The notes under the pieces were generated by a model. That model made no database searches. It saw only the letters and a program-made list of their open reading frames with translations, and was not told the DNA's origin. A stretch of 64,000 nt of DNA. Origin: Blastococcus sp. TF02A-30. GTDB taxonomy: Bacteria; Actinomycetota; Actinomycetes; Mycobacteriales; Geodermatophilaceae. A program made the position numbers and the translations under genes. The stretch spans positions 186,001-250,000 of the forward strand of contig NZ_QOHJ01000002.1 in assembly GCF_003319185.1 (NCBI RefSeq). The letters run 5' to 3'. How positions within the stretch are numbered: the stretch's first letter is position 1; the number at the start of each line of letters is the position of its first letter. Of this stretch, positions 47,492 to 55,621 are shown one piece after another.

Positions 47492-47974
47492 TCAGTCCTC
47501 CGGCCGCACCTGCTCCTTGCGGGCCCGCTGCCACAGCGGGACCGCCAGCCACCACCAGGCCAGCAGCGCGCCGAGGACCCCGGCCGTGACCCACGCCTGG
47601 GTGCGGTTGAACAGGATGTCGACGACGAGCAGCAGCGCCGAGCAGATGGCCACCGCGAGCGCGAGCAGCCCCGCGGCCGCCGACCGGTTGCTGCGCTGCA
47701 GGAGGTTCTCCTTGTCGCGCTGCCGGAACAGCAGCCGGTGCTGCGCGGCCGGGGCGATGAGCAGGGCGGTGGCGACCGCGGCGGCCACCAGCGCCACGAA
47801 GTAGACGTCGCGCTGGAAGTCCGTCACCCGGTCCACGTTCTGCGAGAACGGGACGACGAGGAGGAAGGCGAAGAGGAACTGCACGCCCGGCAGCGCCACC
47901 CGCAGCTCGTTGAGCAGCTCCATCAGCTCGCGGTTGATCCGCTCCTGGCGGCTCTCCCGGTGATCGTCGGCCAC
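47492..47974 (-). CDS. DUF6328 family membrane protein
   Basis: 160 residues from GTG. A charged N-terminal helix (ERINRELMELLNELRVALPG) is followed by four membrane helices (about 30-48, 65-85, 105-125, 132-150). The motifs VQFLFAFLLVVPFSQNVDRV and QHRLLFRQRDKENL are typical of this actinobacterial family of unknown function. The GTG at 47974 is preceded by GGGAGG with a 5-base spacing. It appears monocistronic, with the hairpin behind it. Confidence 0.82.
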   Translation of the reverse strand: MADDHRESRQERINRELMELLNELRVALPGVQFLFAFLLVVPFSQNVDRVTDFQRDVYFVALVAAAVATALLIAPAAQHRLLFRQRDKENLLQRSNRSAAAGLLALAVAICSALLLVVDILFNRTQAWVTAGVLGALLAWWWLAVPLWQRARKEQVRPED

Positions 47975-48100
47975 GTCCACCTCCCTGGCCCGGGCGTCCC
48001 GGACGTCGGGTGCCCATGCTGCGGGAACAGACGCGTGAACAGCGGACGACGCCACGCGAAAGGGTGAGGGAGCCGGCGCCGGGCGGGGTAGGGGAGGGGC

Positions 48101-48322
48101 ATGTCGATGTCGAGCCCGTTGGAACCGCACCTCGGCCAGCCAGACGAGGGGATCCCCGCCGCCGACCCCGGAGCGGGTGCGCCCCCGCCGGCCGAGGGCT
48201 TCGGCGTCGGCGGGGAGGAGCCCGACCACCCGGAGGACCGGCCGCCCGCGGACGCCGGTGGCGACCACGCCGATCCGCCCGACGACCCGCCGTTCCGGAC
48301 GCCGGACCCGCACGACCTCTAG
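48101..48322 (+). CDS. Small acidic Pro/Gly-rich hypothetical protein (73 aa)
   Basis: 73 residues, strongly acidic and rich in Pro, Gly and Asp (EEPDHPEDRPPADAGGD), so probably disordered. A GGGGAGGGG directly before the ATG is a good ribosome site. There is no domain or membrane segment. It converges on the next gene with 13 bases between stops. Family unknown. Confidence 0.55.
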   Translation: MSMSSPLEPHLGQPDEGIPAADPGAGAPPPAEGFGVGGEEPDHPEDRPPADAGGDHADPPDDPPFRTPDPHDL

Positions 48323-48335
48323 CGGACCCGGCGGC

Positions 48336-48803
48336 TCACAGGCCGAGCGCGGTGGTGGCCTGGTCGACGAGCTGGAAGTGGCCCACGGACCAGACGGCGA
48401 CGCCGGCCAGCGCCAGGCCTCCCACGGTCACCGCGACCGAGCTGGCCGGGTGCTGGCGGGCGTGCGCCCACGCGTCCTTCGCCTTGCGCTGGAACGTGGT
48501 GAAGAAGCGGCGGGCCCAGTCGAACTCGGTCGACCACACCCACAGGCCGAGCAGCACCGGCGGGATGGTGAGCGGGCCGGGCAGCACGGTCAGCGCGAGC
48601 CCGAGCGCGACGCACAGCAGCCCGACGGTGAACACGCCGATCCGCCAGGCGAGGACCACGCTGCGGTTGGCGTGCACGCGGGCGCGGAAGCTGCCGGGCA
48701 CCACCGGCCGCGGGGCACCGAGACCGTCGGTGCACTGGGCGCACCGGGTGGCGCCGGTCGCGTGGTCCTGCGAGGCCGCGGGGCGAGCGGCGGTCGTCGT
48801 CAT
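48336..48803 (-). CDS. PGPGW/TIGR02611-type membrane protein
   Basis: 155 residues. Three membrane helices are predicted: about 48-66, 70-90 and 123-142. The loop VLPGPLTIPPVLLGLWVWST, followed by EFDWARRFF, matches the PGPGW/TIGR02611 family of actinobacterial membrane proteins of unknown function. The N terminus carries a CAQC pair. The ATG lies 62 bases from the stop of the DUF2277 gene upstream on the same strand. Confidence 0.8.
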   Translation of the reverse strand: MTTTAARPAASQDHATGATRCAQCTDGLGAPRPVVPGSFRARVHANRSVVLAWRIGVFTVGLLCVALGLALTVLPGPLTIPPVLLGLWVWSTEFDWARRFFTTFQRKAKDAWAHARQHPASSVAVTVGGLALAGVAVWSVGHFQLVDQATTALGL

Positions 48804-48865
48804 GACCGGTGCACTACCCCGGCGACCGCACCGCCATCCCCGTTGTGCGCAATCGATCCGCGCGG

Positions 48866-49135
48866 TCAGCTCGCGTAGCGGGCGGCGGAGCGCGCCCGCG
48901 CCTTGGCGGCCTCCACCTCGCGGTCCTTCGGCGGGGCGGTGGTCACCAGGGCGTCGAGCAGCCGGGCCGACGCCTCGGCGATCTCCTCGACCGCGCGGTC
49001 GAAGGCCTCGGCGTTGGCCCGGGACGGCTTCGTCGTCCCGCTGATCTTGCGGACGTACTGCAGGGCTGCGGCGCGGACCTCGTCGTCGGTCGCCGGCGGC
49101 TCGAAGTTCGACAGCGGTCGGATGTTCCGGCACAT
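48866..49135 (-). CDS. DUF2277 domain protein
   Basis: 89 residues, nearly all DUF2277: MCRNIRPLSNFEPPATDDEV, AALQYVRKISGTTKPSRANA, FDRAVEEIAEASARLLDALV. Members are small helical cytoplasmic proteins, often annotated as unknown, with the conserved start MCRNI. The basic C-terminal tail is specific to this copy. The gene is 16 bases downstream of the stop of the neighbouring membrane protein and is probably co-transcribed with it. Confidence 0.9.
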   Translation of the reverse strand: MCRNIRPLSNFEPPATDDEVRAAALQYVRKISGTTKPSRANAEAFDRAVEEIAEASARLLDALVTTAPPKDREVEAAKARARSAARYAS

Positions 49136-49151
49136 GCGCCGCAGCGTCCTC

Positions 49152-49808
49152 TCAGAAGCCCGCCCTGTCGACCTTGCGGTGGTAGCGGTCGCCGAGCTTG
49201 CCGCCCAGCACCGCGCCGGCCAGCGTGGCCAGCAGCACGGCGACCAGGGTGACCACGCCGGCCGTCGTCGCGTCGCCCTCGTCGACCGGGATGCGCGGCA
49301 GGTCGAGGTCCTCGAAGACGTTGTACTGGGCTCCGGCGATCACCCCGGCGACGGCCAGCGCGACCACCACGACCAGCCCGATCAGCCAGACCGCGACGCC
49401 CTGCCGGGCGCCGTCGAACCGGGACATCCGGCCGGCGACGTACCCGCCGGCCAGGTAGGCGAGGAACAGCACGACCAGCAGGCCGATCGCCCCGCCGAGG
49501 CCGAGCGTCTCGACCTGGTCGGCCGCCTCGTCGGCGGTGTCGACGCCCTGCGAGAGGCCGAGCGCGACACCGGCCGCGCCGAGCAGCGCCACGAGCAGCA
49601 CGGCGAGCCCGTTGGCCGAGAGCCAGCCGAAGAAGGCCGCGCCCCACTTGATCCCGCCGAAGCGGGTGTGCTGGGCGGCGACGGCGTCGCGGGCGGCGCC
49701 GCGGGTGGGCGACGCTCCCTCCCCGGGGGCCGGGCGGCCGACCGCAGGCTGGACGGCGGTCGCGGCCGGATCACGGCGATCGGGCAGGGTGGGGTCGGTG
49801 CCGGGCAT
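49152..49808 (-). CDS. Multi-pass membrane protein of unknown function
   Basis: 218 residues. A hydrophilic N terminus (about 1-50) is followed by four membrane helices (about 55-82, 100-125, 137-162, 183-205). The motif IKWGAAFFGWLSANGLAVLL and a Gly-rich LAYLAGGYVAGRMSRFDGAR-type hairpin recall YrzE/TIGR04086-like families, but I cannot assign one with certainty. It ends GDRYHRKVDRAGF. It leads a minus-strand run with the DUF2277 and PGPGW-type genes. Confidence 0.7.
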   Translation of the reverse strand: MPGTDPTLPDRRDPAATAVQPAVGRPAPGEGASPTRGAARDAVAAQHTRFGGIKWGAAFFGWLSANGLAVLLVALLGAAGVALGLSQGVDTADEAADQVETLGLGGAIGLLVVLFLAYLAGGYVAGRMSRFDGARQGVAVWLIGLVVVVALAVAGVIAGAQYNVFEDLDLPRIPVDEGDATTAGVVTLVAVLLATLAGAVLGGKLGDRYHRKVDRAGF

Positions 49809-49924
49809 GGTTGCCTCCTCGGTGCGGACGGATCCCCCGGGGCGGTGCCCGGGTGCGGTTCCCGGCCCTGACCTGGGCGAACCCCGGTGTCCCCCGGACG
49901 GGCGAACGACGGAGGCGAGGCGCG

Positions 49925-50326
49925 GTGGCGGTGCTGCTGGTGGACGCGGCCAACGTGGTCGGCGCCCGGCCCGACGGCTGGTGGCGCGACCGCGCCGGTG
50001 CCGCGGCCCGGCTGCTCGCCCGCCTGGCGGCGCTGCCCGGGACGACCCTGCCCGGTCCGGACGGCGGGCCGCTGCGCTGCGACGGCGTGGTGGCCGTGGT
50101 CGAGGGGCGGGCGCGCGACGTCCCGGACGTCGACGGGGTGCGCGTCGTGCGGGCCGCCGGGAGCGGGGACGACGCGCTGGTCCGGGTGGCCGGCGAGCTG
50201 GTCCAGGACGGCCCGGTCCTCGCCGTCACCGCCGACCGCGGGCTGCGCGCCCGGCTGCCGGGAGGCGTCGAGGTGGCCGGGCCCGGGTGGCTGCTGGCCC
50301 GGCTCGACGAGGTGGCGCCCGCATGA
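49925..50326 (+). CDS. NYN/PIN-like nuclease-fold protein
   Basis: 133 residues from GTG (GGAGG 8 bases upstream). The start AVLLVDAANVVGARPDGWWR has the acidic DAANVVG motif of NYN (YacP-like) RNases, and later DDALVRVAGELVQDG and VLAVTADRGLRARLP supply further acidic residues. It is therefore a probable metal-dependent nuclease of the PIN superfamily, acting on RNA, but short and untested. The overlapping antisense frames are shadows. A hairpin follows its stop. Confidence 0.75.
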   Translation: MAVLLVDAANVVGARPDGWWRDRAGAAARLLARLAALPGTTLPGPDGGPLRCDGVVAVVEGRARDVPDVDGVRVVRAAGSGDDALVRVAGELVQDGPVLAVTADRGLRARLPGGVEVAGPGWLLARLDEVAPA

Positions 50327-50356
50327 CCCGCCCGGCGGCCGGGTAGCCCGGGCGGG
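50327..50356 (+). terminator. Hairpin terminator after the NYN-like gene
   Basis: CCCGCCCGG (50327-50335) pairs with CCGGGCGGG (50348-50356) around a 12-base loop, starting directly after the stop codon. Confidence 0.45.
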
Positions 50357-50410
50357 ACGTCGAGCCGCGGCGGGGCGAGCAGGGCCCTCCCGCACGGAGG
50401 AGATCCACCC

Positions 50411-51307
50411 ATGCCCATCCCCGACGACGGCACGCCCCTGGCCGTCCTGGTCACCGGTGCGTCCAGCGGCATCGGCCGGGCGACCGCCCAGGAGCTCGCC
50501 GGTCGCGGCGCCCGGCTGGTGCTGGTCTCCCGCGGCCGCGAGTCGCTCGAGGAGGCCGCCGACGAGTGCCGGGCGGCCGGTGCCCTCGAGGTGGTCGTGT
50601 GCCCGGCCGACGTCCTCGAGGAGGACGCGCTGCGCGCCGCGGTGGGGACGGCGGTGGACCGGTTCGGCCGGCTCGACGTCGTCGTCCACGCCGCGCAGGT
50701 GATGGCCTACGGCACGATCGAGGAGGTGCCGCGGGAGGTCTACGAGACCGTCGTCGACACCGCCGTGCACGGCACCGCGAACCTGGCCCGCGTCGTCCTG
50801 CCGGTGTTCCGGAAGCAGGGGGCCGGCCACCTGGTCGTCGTCAACTCGCTGCTGGGCAACGTCGCCACCCCGCTGATGGGCAGCTACGTCACCGCCAAGT
50901 GGGGGCAGCTCGGCCTGGTCCGGACGCTCCAGCAGGAGGTCCGCGACGAGCCGGGGATCTCCATCTCCGTCGTCCAGCCCGGCGGGGTGAACACCCCGAT
51001 CTACAGCCAGGCGGCGTCCTGGACCGGCAGCACGGGGCGGCCGCCCCCGCCCACCTACTCGCCGTACCGCGTGGCGCGCCGCGTGCTCTCCACGCTGGAC
51101 CGGCCCCGCCGGGTGGTGCAGGCCGGGGTCCTCAACCACGTGGTCACCGCGGGCTTCCGGCTGCTGCCCGGGGTCTACGACGCGCTGGTCGGACCGCTGC
51201 TGCAGCGGATGGCCATCGCCGACGACGACGTGCCGCCGACCACCGGCAACGTCCTGGAGTCCCAGCCCGCGGGCAACGCCACCGAGGGGCGCTGGCGCAG
51301 CATCTGA
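50411..51307 (+). CDS. Short-chain dehydrogenase/reductase
   Basis: 298 residues. The classical SDR features are present: NAD(P)-binding TGASSGIG, a variant of the NNAG segment (VVVHAAQV), catalytic Ser in VVVNSLLGN and the Tyr-x3-Lys pair in GSYVTAKWG, then VQPGGVNTP. The C-terminal extension (about 225-298) with PYRVARRVLSTLDRPRR is common in SDRs of this type. Substrate unknown. The ATG at 50411 follows GGAGGAG. It converges on the next gene with 33 bases between. Confidence 0.88.
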   Translation: MPIPDDGTPLAVLVTGASSGIGRATAQELAGRGARLVLVSRGRESLEEAADECRAAGALEVVVCPADVLEEDALRAAVGTAVDRFGRLDVVVHAAQVMAYGTIEEVPREVYETVVDTAVHGTANLARVVLPVFRKQGAGHLVVVNSLLGNVATPLMGSYVTAKWGQLGLVRTLQQEVRDEPGISISVVQPGGVNTPIYSQAASWTGSTGRPPPPTYSPYRVARRVLSTLDRPRRVVQAGVLNHVVTAGFRLLPGVYDALVGPLLQRMAIADDDVPPTTGNVLESQPAGNATEGRWRSI

Positions 51308-51340
51308 GCCGCGCCGCGCCTTCCGGCGGCCGTCCCCGCG

Positions 51341-51889
51341 TCAGCGCGCCGCGACGCCTCGGGCCACCTCGCCGGCGCGCTGCTGCTCGCCGGCGTAGGA
51401 GCTGATCGCCACCAGCGTGCCGGTGAGCGCGGGGATCACCCACTGCAGCGTGTCCAGCTGCTGCTGCGCGGCGGCGACGTCGGCCTGGAGCGCCTTGGTC
51501 CGCTTGCTCGGCCGGGTGCCCGACCGGGAGGGCACCGAGCCGGCGGCCGAGACGCGCTGGCCGAGCACGCGGCTGTAGGCCGTGGCGCCGAGGGCGGCGG
51601 CGGTGACCAGGGTCTTGAGCGCCGACATGCCCGCGACCCCCTGCTGGGCGGCCACCCGCTGCTTGTTCGCCCGCAGCTGGCCCACGCTGCCCACGAGGTG
51701 CGCGCCGATCGCGACCGCGTTGACCGGCGTCCACCGGTCCCAGCCGGCGTTGGCGACGCGCCCGGTGGCCGCGTCGGTCCCCGCCTCGCCGGCGGCGGGG
51801 TTGAGGGCGACCGCGTTGGCCAGCGTGCCGCCGAACCAGGCGGACAGGCCGAGGTCGTGCAGCGTGCGGGAGAGCGTGTTCCGGGCCAT
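51341..51889 (-). CDS. Hypothetical membrane-associated protein
   Basis: 182 residues. The start MARNTLSRTLHDLGLSAWFG leads into two weakly hydrophobic stretches (about 12-32 and 57-70) and another near 88-104 and 150-168. The middle includes DRWTPVNAVAIGAHLVGSVG, a pattern I have seen only in actinobacterial unknowns. Cationic linkers separate the helices. The role is unknown. It is divergent from the ethanolamine operon by 137 bases. Confidence 0.65.
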   Translation of the reverse strand: MARNTLSRTLHDLGLSAWFGGTLANAVALNPAAGEAGTDAATGRVANAGWDRWTPVNAVAIGAHLVGSVGQLRANKQRVAAQQGVAGMSALKTLVTAAALGATAYSRVLGQRVSAAGSVPSRSGTRPSKRTKALQADVAAAQQQLDTLQWVIPALTGTLVAISSYAGEQQRAGEVARGVAAR

Positions 51890-52026
51890 GGGAGCTCCAG
51901 GTGCGCTGGGGGAGGGGGAGGTGCTCCTACCCGTCCCGGGGCGCTGCGTACCGGCCCGGTGAACTCCGTGTTCCAACACGTCGAGGCCCGTTGCGGTGCC
52001 GTCGCGGGCGGGTCCACGCTGCCGCC

Positions 52027-53484
52027 ATGACCGTCGACCCCACCGCCCGGCCCGCCCCCCACCACGCCGGCGTCGAGGCGGAGGTGGTCGACGCCGGCTA
52101 CCTGCGGAAGCGGGAGCTGCGCACCGGCACCGCCGGCTGGGTGCTGCTGGCCGGCCTCGGGGTGGCGGCGGTCATCTCCGGCGACTACGCCGGCTGGAAC
52201 TTCGGGCTGGCCGAGGGCGGGTTCGGCGGGCTGCTCGTCGCGCTCGTGCTCATGGCCGTCATGTACACCGCCATGGTGTTCGGGCTGGCCGAGCTGGGGT
52301 CGGCGCTGCCGACGGCGGGCGGCGGCTACACCTTCGCCCGGCGGGCGCTGGGTCCCTGGGGCGGGTACGCGACCGGGGTGGCGGTGCTCATCGAGTACGC
52401 CATCGCCCCGGCCGCGATCGCCACCTTCATCGGCGCCTACGTCGAGTCGCTCGGGCTGTTCGGCATCACCGACGGCTGGTGGGTGTACCTGGCCGCCTAC
52501 GCGCTGTTCATCGGCGTGCACCTCATGGGCGTCGGCGAGGCGCTCAAGGTGATGCTGGTGATCGCGGCGATCGCCGTCGCCGGGCTCGTCGTCTACCTGG
52601 TCGGCGCCGTCCCCGCGTTCGACTCCGCGAACCTGCTCGACATCGCGCCCACCGACGCCGCCGGCGCCTCGGACTTCCTCCCGCAGGGCTGGATGGGCAT
52701 CTGGGCGGCGTTCCCGTTCGCGATCTGGTTCTTCCTCGCCGTCGAGTGCGTCCCGCTGGCCTCGGAGGAGGCCCGCGACCCGGCCCGCGCGCTGCCCCGG
52801 GGCATCGTCGCGGCGATGGGCGTGCTCCTGGTCCTGGCCGTCCTCATGCTCGTGTTCACCGCCGGCGCCGGCGGCTCGGAGGCGATGTCGGCCAGCGGCA
52901 ACCCGCCGGTGGAGGCGCTCGAGGTCGCCGGGTCGTCCTCGGCGCTGACCGACGTCGTCAACTACGCGGGGCTGTTCGGGCTGGTCGCCAGCTTCTTCTC
53001 GATCATCTACGCCTACTCGCGGCAGACCTTCGCGCTCTCCCGCGCCGGCTACCTGCCGCGGGCCCTGTCGGTGACCAACGGCCGCAAGGCGCCGGTGCTG
53101 GCGCTGCTGGTCCCCGGCGCCATCGGATTCGTCCTGTCGCTGACCGGCGAGGGCGCGATGCTGCTCAACATGGCGGTGTTCGGCGCGACCGTCTCCTACG
53201 TGCTGATGATGGTCAGCCACGTCGTGCTGCGCCGCCGCGAGCCGGACCTGCACCGCCCGTACCGGACGCCGGGCGGGGTGGCGACGACGGGCACGGCGCT
53301 GGTGCTCGCGGCGGCGGCCGTCGTCGCCACGTTCCTGGTCGACGTCGAGGCGGCGCTGTGGACGCTGGCCGCCTACGCGCTGTTCCTCGGCTACTTCGCC
53401 CTCTACAGCCGGCACCACCTCGTCGCATCGGCGCCGGAGGAGGAGTTCGAGCTGCTGGCCGCCGCCGAGCGGGAGATGGAGTGA
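52027..53484 (+). CDS. eat: Ethanolamine permease, APC superfamily
   Basis: 485 residues. Twelve membrane helices are expected; the APC consensus is clear at GWVLLAGLGVAAVISGDYAGWNFGLAEGGF (helix 1 with an unwound GDYAGWN) and in EEARDPARALPRGIVAA. It imports ethanolamine by proton symport or exchange. The assignment rests on context: the GTG of eutB overlaps its stop. The ATG at 52027 has no strong ribosome site. The upstream region shows no cobalamin riboswitch. Confidence 0.85.
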   Translation: MTVDPTARPAPHHAGVEAEVVDAGYLRKRELRTGTAGWVLLAGLGVAAVISGDYAGWNFGLAEGGFGGLLVALVLMAVMYTAMVFGLAELGSALPTAGGGYTFARRALGPWGGYATGVAVLIEYAIAPAAIATFIGAYVESLGLFGITDGWWVYLAAYALFIGVHLMGVGEALKVMLVIAAIAVAGLVVYLVGAVPAFDSANLLDIAPTDAAGASDFLPQGWMGIWAAFPFAIWFFLAVECVPLASEEARDPARALPRGIVAAMGVLLVLAVLMLVFTAGAGGSEAMSASGNPPVEALEVAGSSSALTDVVNYAGLFGLVASFFSIIYAYSRQTFALSRAGYLPRALSVTNGRKAPVLALLVPGAIGFVLSLTGEGAMLLNMAVFGATVSYVLMMVSHVVLRRREPDLHRPYRTPGGVATTGTALVLAAAAVVATFLVDVEAALWTLAAYALFLGYFALYSRHHLVASAPEEEFELLAAAEREME

Positions 53485-54896
53485 CCGTCCGCCGCACCAC
53501 CCTCGGCGGGCACACCTACGAGTTCCCGTCGCTGGTCGAGCTGCTCGCCAAGGCCACCCCGGCGCGCTCGGGGGACGTGCTGGCCGGGTGCGCGGCGGGG
53601 TCGGCGGCCGAGCGGGTGGCGGCGCAGACCGTGCTCGCCGACCTCCCGCTGGCCACCTTCCTCGACGAGCAGGTGGTCGGCTACGACGAGGACGACGTCA
53701 CCCGCCTCATCGTCGACACCCACGACGCGGCCGCGTTCGCGCCGGTCGCATCGCTGACCGTGGGGGAGTTCCGCGACCGGCTGCTGGCCTGGGCGGCGGA
53801 CGGCGACGAGCCGGCGATCAGCGCCCTGGCGCCGGGGCTCACCCCGGAGATGGTCGCGGCGGTGTCGAAGCTGATGCGCAACGCCGACCTCATCGCCGTC
53901 GGGCGGCGGGCCCGGGTGGTGACCAGGCTGCGCTCCACGCTGGGGCTGCCGGGACGGCTGGCGTCGCGGCTGCAGCCCAACCACCCGACCGACGACCCGC
54001 TCGGCGTGACGGCCTCGGTGGTCGACGGGCTGCTGCAGGGGTCCGGTGATGCGGTCATCGGGATCAACCCGGCCACCGACTCGCCGGCGCAGACCGTCGC
54101 CCTGCTGGAGCTGCTCGACGCGGTCATCACCCGGTACGGCATCCCGACCCAGTCCTGCGTGCTCGCGCACGTCACCACGACGCTGCGCGCGCTGGAGCAG
54201 GGCGCACCGGTGGACCTGGTGTTCCAGTCGGTGGCCGGCACCCAGGAGGCCAACCGGGGATTCGGCGTCACGCTCGACCTGCTGGCCGAGGCGCGGGCCG
54301 GCGCGCTGGAGCTCGGGCGCGGCACGGTGGGGCGCAACGTCACCTACTTCGAGACCGGGCAGGGGTCGGCGCTGTCGGCCGGCGCGCACCTCGGCGTCGG
54401 CGGGCGGCCGGTCGACCAGCAGACGCTGGAGTGCCGCGCCTACGCCGTCGCCCGGCACTTCGAGCCGCTGCTGGTGAACACCGTCGTCGGTTTCATCGGC
54501 CCCGAGTACCTGTACGACGGCAAGCAGGTGATCCGGGCCGGGCTGGAGGACCACTTCTGCGGCAAGCTGCTCGGCCTGCCCATGGGGGTCGACGTCTGCT
54601 ACACGAACCACGCCGAGGTCGACGCCGACGACACCGACACGCTCACCGTGCTGCTCGCCGCCGCCGGGTGCTCGTTCGTCATCGCCGTCCCGGGGTCGGA
54701 CGACGTGATGCTGCACTACCAGTCGCTGTCCTTCTCCGACGTGCTGACCGCGCGGCAGGTGCTGGGGCTGCGCCCGGCGCCGGAGTTCGAGGAGTGGCTG
54801 GCCCGGATGGACCTGCTGGACGACGACGGCCGGGTGCGCGCGCTGGCGCCCGACGCACCGGCGGCGAAGGCGCTGCTCGCGGCGGCGCAGCCGTGA
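53481..54896 (+). CDS. eutB: Ethanolamine ammonia-lyase large subunit
   Basis: 471 residues from GTG. The EutB TIM-barrel is recognisable by INPATDSPAQTVALLELLDA, VFQSVAGTQEANRGFGVTLD, YFETGQGSALSAGAHLGVGG and GLPMGVDVCYTNHAEVDADD. With EutC it converts ethanolamine to acetaldehyde and ammonia using adenosylcobalamin by a radical mechanism in the cytoplasm. It overlaps the permease and eutC genes by GTGA on each side. Length and motifs are complete. Confidence 0.94.
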   Translation: MTVRRTTLGGHTYEFPSLVELLAKATPARSGDVLAGCAAGSAAERVAAQTVLADLPLATFLDEQVVGYDEDDVTRLIVDTHDAAAFAPVASLTVGEFRDRLLAWAADGDEPAISALAPGLTPEMVAAVSKLMRNADLIAVGRRARVVTRLRSTLGLPGRLASRLQPNHPTDDPLGVTASVVDGLLQGSGDAVIGINPATDSPAQTVALLELLDAVITRYGIPTQSCVLAHVTTTLRALEQGAPVDLVFQSVAGTQEANRGFGVTLDLLAEARAGALELGRGTVGRNVTYFETGQGSALSAGAHLGVGGRPVDQQTLECRAYAVARHFEPLLVNTVVGFIGPEYLYDGKQVIRAGLEDHFCGKLLGLPMGVDVCYTNHAEVDADDTDTLTVLLAAAGCSFVIAVPGSDDVMLHYQSLSFSDVLTARQVLGLRPAPEFEEWLARMDLLDDDGRVRALAPDAPAAKALLAAAQP

Positions 54897-55621
54897 CCGC
54901 GGTCGGGAACGACCCGTGGGCGGTGCTGCGCGCGGCGACCCGGGCGCGGGTGGCCCTCGGCCGCGCCGGCGACGGCCTGCCGACGGCCCGCGAGCTGGAG
55001 TTCCGGCTCGCGCACGCGGCCGCCCGCGACGCGGTGCACATGCCGTTCGAGCCGGACGTCGTGCGGGCCGCGCTCGGCGACCTCGACGTGCTGGAGGTGC
55101 GCTCGGCGGCCGCCGACCGGGCGGAGTACCTGCAGCGGCCGGACCTCGGGCGCCGGCCGGCGGAGGGGACGTCGCTGCCCCGGACCGGCGACGACCTCGC
55201 GGTGGTGCTCGCCGACGGTCTGTCCCCGCGGGCGGTGCACGAGCACGGGGCGGGGCTGGCGACCGCGCTGCTGGACCTGCTCGACGGGTGGTCGGTGGCG
55301 CCGGTCGTGCTCGCGCACCAGGCGCGGGTGGGCCTGGGTGACGCGATCGGCGCGGCGCTCGGCGTGCGGGCGGTCGTCGTGCTGATCGGCGAGCGGCCGG
55401 GCCTGTCGTCGGCCGACTCCCTCGGCGCCTACCTCACCTGGGACCCGAGGCCCGGGCGGGTGGACTCCGAGCGCAACTGCGTCTCCAACGTGCGGCCGCC
55501 GCACGGGCTGGGCTACGAGCAGGCGGCGCGGACGATCGCCGCGCTGCTGGCCGGCGCCCGGGCGCTGGGCGCGTCCGGGGTGGCGCTCAAGGACGAGGGA
55601 ACGGCGTTGCCGCCGGGTTAG
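54893..55621 (+). CDS. eutC: Ethanolamine ammonia-lyase small subunit
   Basis: 242 residues from GTG. EutC signatures include TRARVALGRAGDGLPTAREL, FRLAHAAARDAVHMPFEPDV, LVVVLADGLSPRAV-type and ERPGLSSADSLGAYLTWDPR with RNCVSNVRPPHGLGYEQAAR. It binds part of the cobalamin cofactor and completes the EutBC lyase. There is no reactivating factor EutA, no acetaldehyde dehydrogenase and no microcompartment genes nearby. Its TAG overlaps the TAA of the convergent phosphatase gene. Confidence 0.93.
   Translation: MTAVGNDPWAVLRAATRARVALGRAGDGLPTARELEFRLAHAAARDAVHMPFEPDVVRAALGDLDVLEVRSAAADRAEYLQRPDLGRRPAEGTSLPRTGDDLAVVLADGLSPRAVHEHGAGLATALLDLLDGWSVAPVVLAHQARVGLGDAIGAALGVRAVVVLIGERPGLSSADSLGAYLTWDPRPGRVDSERNCVSNVRPPHGLGYEQAARTIAALLAGARALGASGVALKDEGTALPPG

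Noticed and set aside
51890-52026. Cobalamin riboswitch upstream of the ethanolamine operon
   Set aside because: The expected B12-box is not present in the 137-base intergenic region.
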